Source of the DNA: Nostoc sp. C052
Lineage (GTDB): Bacteria; Cyanobacteriota; Cyanobacteriia; Cyanobacteriales; Nostocaceae
Direction of reading: 5' to 3'
Length of the DNA stretch: 64,000 nt
Assembly: GCF_013393905.1 (NCBI RefSeq)
Contig: NZ_CP040274.1
Location: 62,001 to 126,000, forward strand
Shown piece by piece: positions 27,173 to 36,248 of this stretch; positions within the stretch are counted from its first letter, which is position 1; every line of letters begins with the position of its first letter. A program made the translations under genes and the position numbers. A model generated the notes under the pieces. That model saw nothing but the letters and a program-made list of their open reading frames with translations. It ran no database searches and was not told the origin of the DNA.

Positions 27173-27613
27173 TTGAAAGAAAAGCAATCAGTAGTAACAC
27201 TGACTGCTGTAGAGTCAATGAATGTAAACAAAAGCTCATTGACTCAGATGATCCTGACACAATTAGAAGAATTCCGGCAAGCAATCTACGATAATCTAGG
27301 TAAAGTGAGAGACGCAGTATTTGATCTGATGGATGCAGTGTTGACCAGCCCAAGCATTCAATCATTTGTCAGCTTATCCGAAAATCCAGTGTTTCGGCGG
27401 TCTTAGCCGAGTATTTATGCCGCACTGCATGACAGCCGTCCCAACAGAAAAAAACTGATGAATCTGCTGGTAGAGAAGGTAAAAACAGAAGCACAACCAT
27501 TTCTGGCAGGAGATCATACTTTTTGGCCCAGACCAGACGCAAAGACGCTCAAGGAAAGGACTTTTAGTGGGGGGAAAGGAGTTGGTGTGAGTGTGGGACA
27601 AAGTTACAGTACG
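27173..27613 (+). pseudogene. Transposase remnant with in-frame stop, cut by an IS
   Basis: The frame reads QLEEFRQAIYDNLGKVRDAV and SPSIQSFVSLSENPVFRRS, meets a TAG at 27404-27406, and then continues in the same frame with PSIYAALHDSR, KTEAQPFLAGDHTFWPRPDA and GGKGVGVSVGQSYST. The pattern fits the N-terminal half of a DDE transposase (IS701-like, tentative). The TAG probably replaces a Trp codon. The frame is cut at 27614 by the end of an IS4-type element. Confidence 0.65.
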
Positions 27614-27924
27614 GAATGGCACTAAGAAAAGCTCTAAGCTATGCAGAATAAGGACTACAGCTTTAAAAGCTATTTTTATTAGTGTTGGGATGGCTCAGGC
27701 AATTGTCTTTGATGCAGTTTCATGAAAGCGATGCCTACGGCGGTAAACTACGCCGATAAAGCGATCGGTGTACAGAGACGGGGATGAGATGTAGAGGTTA
27801 TGTAATTTTTGTGCTAAGTAGAAAAAGCTTACTCGTTCATGAAATACTTTCACAAGGACGAGCAAGCAAATATAACTACTACTACTGTGACACTCCGAGT
27901 ACAAATCCTCAAGGATAAATTTAG
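27614..27924 (+). mobile_element. 5' fragment of an IS4-type element
   Basis: It begins with the terminal repeat GAATGGCACTAAGAAAAGC and the subterminal CTCTAAGCTATGC. It includes the leader ACTCGTTCATGAAATACTTTC and ends after codons for TLRVQILKDKF, the start of the transposase seen intact at 60998-59631. A small palindromic repeat (GCGATGCCTACGGCGGTAAA) lies inside. Confidence 0.7.
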
Positions 27925-28248
27925 GAATGGCACTAAGAAAAGCTCTAAGCTATACGGAATAAGGGCTACAGCTTTGAAAGCTATTGAACAGTGGAGGAGG
28001 GGTCAGGCGGTCGTCCAAGATGGCAGTGTCATGGAAGCGATGCCTACGGCGGTAAACTACGCCACGAAAGACACGCTGAGTTTGCGATCGCCTATGCCAT
28101 CGCTTTGCCTTGAAACGAACCAAGAGTCCGTAAACGCCGCCCGAAAGCTTATCCCTTAATGACCAAACCCCGGCACGAATTACGAAAGCAGTTGCAAACT
28201 GCTTAACCCACAAGCATTTAAGCATTTCGGCTTTTCTTAGTGCCATTC
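27925..28248 (+). mobile_element. 324-bp internal-deletion derivative of the IS4-type element
   Basis: Both termini are present: GAATGGCACTAAGAAAAGC at 27925-27943 and its complement at 28230-28248. Between them are only the first ~70 bp of the element and the last ~40 codons of the transposase (VRKRRPKAYPLMTKPRHELR-like, partly degenerate), joined by a small GC-rich repeat. It cannot make a transposase but could be moved by the intact copy at 59597-61404. Confidence 0.75.
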
Positions 28249-28310
28249 GGTTTAAAACGTTTTCTTATCCGGGCGTGGGATTCGTGACTTCATTCTTGCG
28301 ATTGTAGAGG

Positions 28311-28370
28311 AATAAAAAAGTTCAACAACAAATAATAAAGTCCAACAATAAATAAAAAAGTTCTACAATT
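28311..28370 (+). repeat. Three tandem 20-bp repeats (iteron-like)
   Basis: AATAAAAAAGTTCAACAACA, AATAATAAAGTCCAACAATA and AATAAAAAAGTTCTACAATT follow one another with an exact 20-bp period. Inverted copies occur at 28681-28700 (AATTGTTGAACTTTTTTATT) and 28824-28843 (AATTGTTGAACTTTTTTATA). Such arrays are typical of transposase binding sites at Tn7/TniA-type ends or of replication iterons. Confidence 0.7.
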
Positions 28371-28680
28371 TCTGTTGGGTGCTTTACCCCGCTCCAGGCA
28401 TCCGTCCATGAATCGCTCGCAAGTCTTACCGCCCGCCGGAGGCGATCGCTACATTATTACTAGTAGTCTGCCAAGGTAACGCAAGCGTTGTGGCAAGCAG
28501 AGAGGCAGAGGTGCGGAGGGGCAAGGGGGAAAGAACTTGTACAAATCTCTCCTCTGCTCCCCTGCTCCCTTGCTCCTCTGCCGACCTCCACCCAGCAATT
28601 TTGGGTTGGCGAACTACTAGAGCGATCGCCTCCGGCGGGGCTAGCCCATCACGCCCACATTCGGGTAGAAGCACTCTCCT

Positions 28681-28843
28681 AATTGTTGAACTTTTTTATT
28701 TGAGTTTGGTGTCTCTGTGTTGAAAAAGTGGTAGAGTGACCTCTTTCCCATCCCCAAATTGTTCAACTTATTTTTACGTGGACTTGCAGCCAACCACGAA
28801 AAATCAATGCTTTGAGAGACTAGAATTGTTGAACTTTTTTATA
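28681..28843 (-). repeat. Inverted copies of the 20-bp repeat
   Basis: Two clear inverted copies (28681-28700, 28824-28843) and a degenerate one near 28757-28776 face the three tandem copies at 28311-28370. The whole 533-bp unit has no coding capacity. Confidence 0.6.
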
Positions 28844-29398
28844 AAATTGAGCAACCTGCTTTGAAACCATAAAGCGAGCAACTTGCTCATCTTATGCTTT
28901 CAGTGACAATAGTAACACAAGACTACAACACAAAATAACGTACCCTTATCTTTTATCCGATATAATCTACGATTAACACTACTTTCCTTGATACATAACA
29001 CTTTCACCAACATGCGATCGCTCTGGGTGCATGGTGGCAACGGAATAGTTTCTATTACGCTGCTGATAAATTTTGCTTGTCTTGGTATCGCCTTTGATGC
29101 GTCATCCAAGCGATAACCATTTACAGGGTGCTAACTTCCAGTTATAGTTAGCCGTAACTTATTATAGGCACAATGCAACTATAACTTTGACTGAGTGCAA
29201 AGATAGTTTACAAAAGTTGCTCAGGCGGTTGCCATAATACTGGTTTAGCTAAGAGACAGAGGGGCAGGCTGCACAAGTATGCCTTCGGGAAAACTTTTCT
29301 CCCTGAAGCGGTTCCTGTCCCTCAACTTCTAAGAATCGGATCGTGGATAACTGCAACCGCCTTGATGCAGAACTGTCTGGGAATACAAATTGTCTGCT

Positions 29399-29692
29399 TT
29401 AATTACAAAAATCATCTACCCGAATATCTCGCCAAATATCAGAAACCTGCCAGCCAGAGTTGCCCACTGATTGTACTGGAGGATTGTCAAGAAATGGAAT
29501 ATAGTCAGGAACTCTAGGCTCTGAAATCGCTACTGGTTTCTCCTCAATCTCAACCACAGGGGCAGTAGAATTGTCAGTATTAGCTAGAAGTTGTTGGTCT
29601 TCAGCCTCCTCGATTAGCTTCATCTGTCTCAGGGTAAGCTTGTCGGATTTTTTGATGATCTTCTTGGTATCTGTATCATTAGAAGTTTTCAT
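29399..29692 (-). CDS. Small protein of unknown function (copy 1 of a duplicated block)
   Basis: I do not recognise this ~97-residue protein. I chose the ATG at 29692 (MKTSND), with AAGGGAA in front, because the upstream ATG at 29713 is not usable in the sister copy. The N-terminal half is basic then acidic (KKIIKKSDKLTLRQMKLIEE). The C-terminal half has many Pro and a conserved end (VPDYIPFLDNPPVQS; WRDIRVDDFCN). Its paralogue at 32239-32532 differs at only about ten positions. It is divergent from a truncated response regulator. The form resembles short ribosomal precursor peptides with an acidic leader, but no processing genes are nearby, so that is a guess. Confidence 0.6.
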   Translation of the reverse strand: MKTSNDTDTKKIIKKSDKLTLRQMKLIEEAEDQQLLANTDNSTAPVVEIEEKPVAISEPRVPDYIPFLDNPPVQSVGNSGWQVSDIWRDIRVDDFCN

Positions 29693-30023
29693 TGGCTGTT
29701 CCCTTGAAGGCATTGGCTTAAAATTTGTCTGAGTAAAGTTGCGAAAAGATGGGTATTAATAATTGCACAGAAATAACAAAATACACCAAGTCGATGGAAA
29801 ATACGAGTCCCAAATTGTAAGAATTTATTAATTGTGTACAAATCTGTTTTCGGGTAGATGCCCCAGCATAATCTGTTGCACAGATACAAGTATTAAGCGT
29901 AAGCGTAGAGCTCGCCGCAGGCATCGCTTCTTAATCATGACTGTAACTCAAGATTGTTTTGCGCTTTTGACTCCTAATAAGCAGATAATGAAGGGTTAAG
30001 GTTCTCGCTCATTAGGAACAGCG
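29693..30023. other. Divergent promoter region, copy 1
   Basis: This non-coding stretch is nearly the same as 32533-32861 and presumably carries the divergent promoters of the small protein and the response regulator. It contains a small palindromic repeat near 29901-29930 (GCTCGCCGCAGGCATCGCTT). Confidence 0.55.
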
Positions 30024-30081
30024 TTGAGAAACTTATCAGCTGAGAAAGGCACAATCTTAGTAGTAGATGACGAAAAAAATG
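30024..30081 (+). pseudogene. Response-regulator remnant (first ~19 codons)
   Basis: The frame from TTG 30024 reads LRNLSAEKGTILVVDDE, which matches the start of the intact regulator at 32862. It then runs into unrelated Lys/Asn-rich codons and stops. It is the broken end of the duplicated block and overlaps, out of frame, the start of the HAF-repeat gene. Confidence 0.7.
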
Positions 30082-31149
30082 AAATTCACAAAAATAATGA
30101 AATCCATAAAAATAAATAGTTGCAATCTTGTTATGGCGCTGACTACCCTCACGGTGATGGGTCAAGTCACGAATGGGGCTGTCAATGCAGCTACTAAGTA
30201 TTCTGTTACCGACCTTGGTGCTTTTGATCCAAGTGGTATTAACAATGCAGGACTTGTGGTAGGTACAGGCAACGTTGATGGGAATCATCCTCACGCTGTT
30301 TTGTATAGTCATGGTCAACTACGAGACATTGGCATCCTACCAAATGAAGATGCTAGTTATGCTACAGGCATTAATGATTTGGGACAAGTAGTAGGATACT
30401 CAGAGCCACTTAGTCAGCCTCCGTTTCGTAAAACTCACGCCTTTATCTATAGTTGTGGTCAACTCAAAGACCTCGGCACATTCCTGGGTAATTATGACAG
30501 CTATGCCTACGCTATTGACAATGCTGGACAGATAGTCGGTACAACATGCTGTTCTAGCGGTAGCGGTGCTTTCCTTTTTAGTAATGGCTATGTGCGAAAT
30601 CTTGGCTTCCTGCCAGGTGGGTCAGTCAGCGCAGCCTATGCTATTAAGACAGAAGGGCAAGCAGCAGGCTATTCAAGTAGCTCCACTCAACCGGATCAAG
30701 CCGTACTTTTCGACAATGGCAAAGTGCAAGACCTCGGTATCTCTAGTACCCTTGGCTACCGCTACAGCATGGCTCGTGGCATCAATAGAAAGGGACAAAT
30801 AGTAGGTCTGATGTTTAATGAAAACGAATCAGGAGATTATCATGCCTTCTTATACAGCAAAGGCAAAGTGCAAGACCTTAGCACCACTAAATATCCCACT
30901 GGGGCTGCTTACGGCATCAATAATGCAGGACTTGTGGTCGGTTCGGCACAGACTGTTAGTGGCAAAAGTGTTGCTGTACTCTATGAACATGGTCAATTGC
31001 TTGATCTTAATACCCTGATTTCTCCTATCCCTGGTCTAGTTCTTGAGGAGGCGAAGGGCATTAATGATGTGGGTAAGATTGTAAGTAGTGGTAGATATGG
31101 AAATGGTAGTCCAACACACGCTTTTTTGCTAACACCTGTTTCCAAGTAA
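30067..31149 (+). CDS. Secreted HAF-repeat protein
   Basis: This 360-residue protein has a basic N terminus, a hydrophobic stretch (CNLVMALTTLTVMG) and a likely signal-peptidase site after AVNA near residue 42. The mature part is built of about six repeats of the HAF type, such as AFIYSCGQLKDLG, GINDLGQVVGYS, AFLYSKGKVQDL and GINNAGLVVGSA. HAF-repeat proteins are extracellular and of unknown function, probably beta-propeller-like. The start (ATG 30067 or 30079) lies inside the remnant of a response regulator, so the gene now sits behind that regulator's promoter copy. Confidence 0.8.
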   Translation: MTKKMKFTKIMKSIKINSCNLVMALTTLTVMGQVTNGAVNAATKYSVTDLGAFDPSGINNAGLVVGTGNVDGNHPHAVLYSHGQLRDIGILPNEDASYATGINDLGQVVGYSEPLSQPPFRKTHAFIYSCGQLKDLGTFLGNYDSYAYAIDNAGQIVGTTCCSSGSGAFLFSNGYVRNLGFLPGGSVSAAYAIKTEGQAAGYSSSSTQPDQAVLFDNGKVQDLGISSTLGYRYSMARGINRKGQIVGLMFNENESGDYHAFLYSKGKVQDLSTTKYPTGAAYGINNAGLVVGSAQTVSGKSVAVLYEHGQLLDLNTLISPIPGLVLEEAKGINDVGKIVSSGRYGNGSPTHAFLLTPVSK

Positions 31150-31424
31150 CAAAAATTCTAAAATTCTCAATTGATAGCTATATCAGCATTTGACGGTCAG
31201 TTCGCTCAACTTTGTTGATGATTCAGATTTCCCAAGAAGGCGAAAGAGTTGTACTGTTAAAAACCTACCGAGCGCATCGCTGTCAAATCAATTTCATTAT
31301 TAAAAGACGCTTGCGGAAAGCGAGTTCGCGAGCGTCTTGTAGACCTGACTTTTCACGGGATGTGGAAAGGGGAGATTGGTTCGCGAATATCATGACTTTG
31401 TTGGCGAATTCTTTGAAGTCGAAT

Positions 31425-31643
31425 TTAGACAGCTAGTGCTGCGAAACGAGAAATACTCTTGCCAAAGTTATTAGCTTGCGTCCACCACTGCCAAGAATCT
31501 ACAAGTAATTGAGCATCTATATATGCAGTATCCACCAAATGCTTTTCAGGTATTATACCTTGTTCAGCTAAATTCTGATGAAGTTCATCAAGAACTTGAT
31601 GGTCTCTATCACTAGTAGGAGAATGAAGTATAAAATTTATCAA
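31425..31643 (-). pseudogene. IS1182-like transposase fragment
   Basis: About 70 codons with the conserved LAEQGIIPEKHLVDTAYIDA segment of IS1182-family transposases, followed by LLVDS. The rest of the gene is missing on both sides and no inverted repeats are visible. Confidence 0.6.
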
Positions 31644-32180
31644 CCAGTTTGGGGTTTGATAAAAGAATTAAAGATAGAATCACAAAAATTGCCCCAACTT
31701 TTAGCTATCCATTGACAACGCAGATGTAACATAATTTCTGCATTATTCTGTAACCAAAACTTACTGTTTCCTTTCATACGTAAATTAACAACTTGACGAA
31801 TTAAACAATCAAGAAGCGCCACTACTGAGAGGTAATTTTCGGGCCGCAACTTCCTTATATTTTAAAAGCCTCCTTCTATACGCTTTTAAAATATAATTTC
31901 GCTCTCTTACCATAATTTTACAGCGCTCTCCTGTTGCCTCGGAAATAAATTCACCCATATTTCTCATTAAATCTAGTGCCTGACCTTTCTTTAAAATTTT
32001 CCGAGATTTTTTAAACCATGATTGACGCTCATTATCTGTACTAAAAGCGACATCAGTAAAAGCTTGTAAATGTGATGCTGCGTGATAAAAGTCTAATAAT
32101 TGATAAGTTTCAAGTGGGCATTTTAATTTTTTTAGTAAAGGAGGGCGATCGATTCGTTTTAAACGCGTAGATTCAACCAA
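31640..32180 (-). pseudogene. ISKra4-like transposase C-terminal remnant, frameshifted
   Basis: Two overlapping minus frames form one product. The first (32180-31809) has LLDFYHAASHLQAFTDVAF and ends RKLPLSSGA. The second (31849-31640) continues with LIRQVVNLRMKGNSKFWLQ and NAEIMLHLRCQ. The frame changes near 31812-31830. The N-terminal catalytic part is missing. The ISKra4 assignment is tentative. Confidence 0.6.
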
Positions 32181-32238
32181 TACGATTTAAAGGGGCGTAG
32201 GAGGTATAGATATATGAACGCAGTGTAATCATGGGGGT

Positions 32239-32532
32239 CTACCCACAGAAATCATCCACCCGAATATCCCGCCAAATATCAGAAATCTGCCAGCCGGAAT
32301 TGCCCACCGATTGTACTGGAGGATTGTCAAGAAATGGAATATAGTCAGGAACTCTAGGCTCTGAAATTGCTACAAGTTTCTCCTCAACCTCAACCACAGG
32401 GGCAGTAGAATTGTCAGTATTAGCTAGAAGTTGTTGGTCTTCAGCCTCCTCGATTAGCTTCATCTGTCTCAGGGTAAGCTTGTCGGATTTTTTGATGATT
32501 TTCTTGGTATGTATCTCATTAGAAGTATTCAT
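32239..32532 (-). CDS. Small protein of unknown function (copy 2 of a duplicated block)
   Basis: This 97-residue paralogue of the protein at 29399-29692 has the same charged first half (KKSDKLTLRQMKLIEEAEDQ) and the same ending (SDIWRDIRVDDFCG). GAGGGAA precedes the ATG at 32532. An in-frame TAA just upstream excludes a longer form. It is divergent from the intact RpaB-like response regulator, and the intergenic DNA is as well conserved between the copies as the coding DNA, so the duplication is recent. The function is unknown. Confidence 0.65.
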   Translation of the reverse strand: MNTSNEIHTKKIIKKSDKLTLRQMKLIEEAEDQQLLANTDNSTAPVVEVEEKLVAISEPRVPDYIPFLDNPPVQSVGNSGWQISDIWRDIRVDDFCG

Positions 32533-32861
32533 TGATTATTCCCTCGAAGGCATTGGTTTAAAATTTGTCTGAGTAAAGTTACAAGAAGATAGGTATTAAT
32601 AATTGCACAGAATTAACAAGGTACACCAAATCGATGGAAAATACGAGTCCCTTGCTGAATAAATTATTAATTGTGTACAAATCTGTTTTCGGGTAGATGT
32701 GCCAGCATAATCTGTTGCACAGATGCAAGTATTAAGCGTAAGCGTAGCTCGCCGCAGGCATCGCTTCTCGATCATGACTGTAACTCAAGATTATTTTGCG
32801 GTTTTGACTCCTAATAAACAGATAATGGATGGTTGAGAGTTCTCGCTGTGGAGGAACAGCG
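32533..32861. other. Divergent promoter region, copy 2
   Basis: 329 nt, nearly the same as 29693-30023. It includes GTAAGCGTAGCTCGCCGCAG (near 32739), a small GC-rich repeat. No gene. Confidence 0.55.
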
Positions 32862-33602
32862 TTGAGAAACTTATCAGGTGATAAAGGCACAATCCTAGTA
32901 GTTGATGACGAAGCCAGCATCCGTCGAATTTTACAGACGCGTCTAGAAATGATTGGCTACAGCGTAGTTACAGCTAGTGATGGTGAAGAAGCTTTGTCAG
33001 CTTTTCGCCTGTTGACCCCTGATTTAATAGTTCTGGATGTAATGATGCCAAAGCTGGATGGCTACGGTGTCTGTCAAGAATTACGGAAACAATCAGAGGT
33101 GCCAATTATCATGCTCACAGCCTTGGCAGATGTAGCAGACCGAATCACTGGGCTTGAGCTAGGTGCTGATGACTACATGACGAAACCTTTCTCACCCAAA
33201 GAACTAGAAGCTCGAATTGCCTGTGTACTAAAGCGGCGCTCCCACAAAACCAGTATCAATACTATTCCTAACTCTCTTGTAATTCATGCAGGCGACCTGA
33301 AAATCGATACAAGTAAGCGGCAAGTGCATAAAAATGAGCAACGCATTCGGTTGACAGGTGTGGAGTTTAGCTTATTAGAGTTGTTAGTTAATCATTCGGG
33401 AAAGATTTTTTCAAGGGTTGAAATATTACAGCAATTGTGGGGCTTTGTACCAGAGATGAATACAGACACCCGTGTGGTAGATGTGCATATCTCACGATTG
33501 CGGACAAAGGTAGAATCTGACCCCAACGACCCAGAGTTCATTATGACAGCAAGAGGTAGTGGTTATTTTTTCCCACGAATTATTGATTCAGAGCAGGAAT
33601 AA
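32862..33602 (+). CDS. OmpR-family response regulator, RpaB-like
   Basis: This winged-helix response regulator has ~246 residues. I chose the TTG start at 32862 because GGAGGA lies 7-13 nt upstream, whereas the ATG at 32829 has no ribosome site. Receiver domain: VVDDEASIRRIL, phospho-Asp D59 (VLDVMMPKLDGYGVCQEL), IIMLTALADVADRITGLELG and TKPFSPKELEARI. The C-terminal DNA-binding domain has LTGVEFSLLELLVNHSGK, and RVVDVHISRLRTKVE is the recognition region. The receiver closely matches the cyanobacterial RpaA/RpaB group (light/redox regulators). No kinase is adjacent. A truncated copy of its start lies at 30024. Confidence 0.88.
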   Translation: MRNLSGDKGTILVVDDEASIRRILQTRLEMIGYSVVTASDGEEALSAFRLLTPDLIVLDVMMPKLDGYGVCQELRKQSEVPIIMLTALADVADRITGLELGADDYMTKPFSPKELEARIACVLKRRSHKTSINTIPNSLVIHAGDLKIDTSKRQVHKNEQRIRLTGVEFSLLELLVNHSGKIFSRVEILQQLWGFVPEMNTDTRVVDVHISRLRTKVESDPNDPEFIMTARGSGYFFPRIIDSEQE

Positions 33603-33611
33603 TAAAAAAGT

Positions 33612-34292
33612 ATGAGTAAGCTCATCCTAATTACAGGCATAAGCAAAGGTTTAGGTTATGCGATGACCGAGGGTTTTATTCAACAGGGCTATACTGTTAT
33701 TGGTTGCGCCCGTTCATCAGATGCAATCGATAAAATACGCCAAAAGTTTAGTGCGCCCAATGATTTCACATCTGTAGATGTAGCAAATGAACAGCTTGTA
33801 GAAAAATGGGCAGAACATATACTGAACAAGTATGAACCGCCAGATATAGTGATAAATAATGCGGCAATTACTAATTATCCAGCACCTTTGTGGGAAATAC
33901 CATCTGAAGAATTTTCGGATCTTATAGATATCAATATAAAAGGAGTAGCGAATATAATTCGCCATTTCGTACCAGCAATGGTGAAAAAGAAACGGGGTAT
34001 TATTGTTAACTTTAGTTCTGGTTGGGGACGTTCGACTTCAGCCCAAGTTGCACCATATTGTGCTTCTAAGTGGGCAATAGAAGGATTAACTCGTTCTTTG
34101 GCACAAGAATTGCCGAATGGTATGGCAGCTATACCCCTTAATCCAGGGATTATTCATACAGATATGCTTTCTATTAGCTTTGGAGAAGAAGCTGCTAATT
34201 ATACACCCGTGTCCGATTGGGTACTGAAAGCTGTGCCATTTATTCTCAATTTAAAACCCAAAGATAACGGGATTCCCTTGACCATTTCATGA
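33612..34292 (+). CDS. SDR-family oxidoreductase
   Basis: This 226-residue short-chain dehydrogenase has TGISKGLG (cofactor loop), NNAA in place of NNAG, VNFSSGWGR (catalytic Ser) and YCASKWA (Tyr, Lys). It starts 9 nt after the response regulator and so is probably co-transcribed with it. The substrate is unknown. The C terminus is somewhat short and lacks a substrate-lid helix, as in many sepiapterin-reductase-like SDRs. Confidence 0.82.
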   Translation: MSKLILITGISKGLGYAMTEGFIQQGYTVIGCARSSDAIDKIRQKFSAPNDFTSVDVANEQLVEKWAEHILNKYEPPDIVINNAAITNYPAPLWEIPSEEFSDLIDINIKGVANIIRHFVPAMVKKKRGIIVNFSSGWGRSTSAQVAPYCASKWAIEGLTRSLAQELPNGMAAIPLNPGIIHTDMLSISFGEEAANYTPVSDWVLKAVPFILNLKPKDNGIPLTIS

Positions 34293-34414
34293 GATTGATC
34301 ATGCGTGAATTGTTTTGACCAGTTACGAAAAAACGGGCTTATCTAAACTGTATTGGTTTATCGCCCAGAGGCACAGTAAATTAGTACAATTTTTGAATAC
34401 TGGAGTTTTCATTT

Positions 34415-35740
34415 TTGAAAAAGCATTTGAGCCAAAGTCTACCCATAGCAGCACCAAGCCGGAAACTGAAGATTACGATCCTAACAGTAGGTTCAAGGGG
34501 AGACTTGCAACCATACTGCGCTTTGGCTATTGGCTTGAAACGTGCTGGGCATGAAGTAACCGTAGCAACCCATGAGAACTTTGAGTTATTTGTGAGGAAG
34601 TTTGATTTAAAGTTTGCGCCAATCGCTGGCAATATGCAAGAGTTTTTGCAATCCAAACAAGGGCAGCGATTGATTGCGGGAGAAAAGTTGAAAAAAGAAG
34701 AGGGAGATAAGCTTTTACTTCAACAGTTGGAATCAGCTTGGAGTGCGTGTGTTGGAAGTGAGGTAATTATTTACACGCCGTTAGCTACCTTTGGATATCA
34801 CATTGCAGAGAAATTAGGCGTACCCTGCTTTTTTGCATCAGTTCTGCCGTTGACTCCTACAGGGATGTTTGGGTTTTTGAGATTTGCTCAAATAACTAAA
34901 AACCCACTAAAGAAAGCGATCAATTATGGCAGCTACTTACTAGTAGAGTTTTTGCACTGGCAAAGATATCGTCAACTGCTCAATCACTTCAGAACAGAAA
35001 CATTGAAATTGCCGTCTCTACCATATTTCGGCAGACGCTTCAGACAGAAGACTCCGGCAAATGTATCACGAATCCCTGTACTGTATGGATTTAGTTCGCA
35101 CGTCATCCCAAGACCCCGTGACTGGCCTGCATGGGTGTATGTAACTGGTTTTTGGTTTATTGACCAAGCCTCCGAATATGAGCCACCTCTGGAACTAGAG
35201 GATTTTTTGGGACGAAAGCAATTACCTTTGTGTTTTGGATTTGGGAGCATGACAATGCCCAATCCAGAATATCTCACACACTATATCGTGGAAGCCTTAA
35301 AGAAAACACATCAAGGCGGGATTATATTGTCAGGCTGGGGCGACGTTGGAAGAACAGTGAATATAAAAGATTCGCTACGAGTGTTTGTGATCAAGGAAGT
35401 TCCGCATGATTGGTTATTTCCTCAAGTGCCAGCAGTAGTACATCACGGAGGAGCTAGTACAACGGCAGCAGTGTTACGTGCGGGGACACCATCAATTACC
35501 GTACCCTTTTTTGCAGATCAGCCAGTTTGGGGAGAAAAGCTAACTCGGTTGGGAGTCAGCCCTGCGCCGATACCGTACAAGAAGGTATCAGATAAAACTT
35601 TAGCGGCAGCGATTGAAATCGTACTGTGCGATGAGGTGATGCGGAAGAAAGCACAAGAGTTGGGTGAGAAGATTAGGGGTGAAGATGGTGTGGCGAATGC
35701 TGTTGAAGTATTTCATCGACATTTGGGGTTGATTGGGTGA
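34415..35740 (+). CDS. Glycosyltransferase, UDP-glucosyltransferase type (GT1/GT28 fold)
   Basis: This 441-residue GT-B-fold enzyme starts at a TTG with GGAG 9 nt upstream. The N-terminal acceptor domain starts ITILTVGSRGDLQPYCALAI, the hallmark of the sterol/flavonoid glucosyltransferase-like group. The C-terminal donor domain carries CFGFGSMTMPNPE and the PSPG-like VPAVVHHGGASTTAAVLRAG, then TVPFFADQPVWGEKL. It may glycosylate a lipid or secondary metabolite. The donor is probably UDP-glucose, and the acceptor is unknown. It lies 122 nt after the SDR. Confidence 0.88.
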   Translation: MKKHLSQSLPIAAPSRKLKITILTVGSRGDLQPYCALAIGLKRAGHEVTVATHENFELFVRKFDLKFAPIAGNMQEFLQSKQGQRLIAGEKLKKEEGDKLLLQQLESAWSACVGSEVIIYTPLATFGYHIAEKLGVPCFFASVLPLTPTGMFGFLRFAQITKNPLKKAINYGSYLLVEFLHWQRYRQLLNHFRTETLKLPSLPYFGRRFRQKTPANVSRIPVLYGFSSHVIPRPRDWPAWVYVTGFWFIDQASEYEPPLELEDFLGRKQLPLCFGFGSMTMPNPEYLTHYIVEALKKTHQGGIILSGWGDVGRTVNIKDSLRVFVIKEVPHDWLFPQVPAVVHHGGASTTAAVLRAGTPSITVPFFADQPVWGEKLTRLGVSPAPIPYKKVSDKTLAAAIEIVLCDEVMRKKAQELGEKIRGEDGVANAVEVFHRHLGLIG

Positions 35741-35755
35741 GAAATCCCAGACAAT

Positions 35756-35935
35756 TGAAGAAGAAGTCAGAAGACAGAATTCAGAATTCAGAATCACAAT
35801 CGCTTGGAGATTCAAACCCTAAGCAATTGTAGACACCGTATAGACAGTGGGAATTTGAACCCTTTTACTCATTGATTTTTCGTTCAGGAGTCATTCTGAA
35901 TTCTGACTCCTGACTCCTGAGTTCTTTTATTAAAA
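35756..35935. repeat. Short tandem repeats with inverted halves
   Basis: Short direct repeats (CAGAATTCAGAATTCAGAAT at 35775-35795) face complementary runs (CTGAATTCTGACTCCTGACT near 35897-35920). This is typical of STRR-type intergenic repeats in heterocystous cyanobacteria. Confidence 0.5.
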
Positions 35936-35963
35936 TACATCATCACACTTACAACAGCAGTCA

Positions 35964-36155
35964 ATGTCCCAAGTCAAAGTTGATACCGTACTCTGTGTCA
36001 ACGGCAGTGTCCTAATGGTTTTTTACACGCCAGTGCATTGTTGGGAATTCCGTATCATCAGCCGCACGGGTGGGATATTCGGGGAACAAAAGATTTATTA
36101 CACGGCGGAGGCAGCGTTGCGGATGGGGTTGGAGTGGTTGCGGGATGAATGGTAA
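35964..36155 (+). CDS. Small hypothetical protein
   Basis: 63 residues with a reasonable composition: VLCVNGSVLMVFYTPVHCWE at the start and AEAALRMGLEWLRDEW at the end. No ribosome site is clear and no family is recognised. The order of beta-like and helical segments looks protein-like, so I keep it at modest confidence. Confidence 0.4.
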   Translation: MSQVKVDTVLCVNGSVLMVFYTPVHCWEFRIISRTGGIFGEQKIYYTAEAALRMGLEWLRDEW

Positions 36156-36248
36156 TGAGTGCTTAGACGATCCAAGGTGAAGTCGCTTCGCTACAATCAA
36201 TATTTCCAGTACTTGTACAGAGGTATGAATGCAATCGGTCGATATTCA

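Larger units (their letters stand above)
28249..29398. other. Repeat-rich non-coding region
   Basis: 1,150 nt with no supported gene. It holds three tandem 20-bp repeats (28311-28370), inverted copies near 28681, 28757 and 28824, an inverted repeat CCGCCGGAGGCGATCGCT at 28433-28450 facing 28620-28638, and G/C-rich low-complexity DNA. A 69-codon minus frame at 29109-28900 resembles nothing I know. Confidence 0.6.

Noticed and set aside
28900..29109. 69-codon minus-strand frame
   Set aside because: No ribosome site, no recognisable motif and a composition like translated intergenic DNA.
31212..31436. 74-codon plus-strand frame after the HAF gene
   Set aside because: It covers a small GC-rich palindromic repeat and has no domain pattern.
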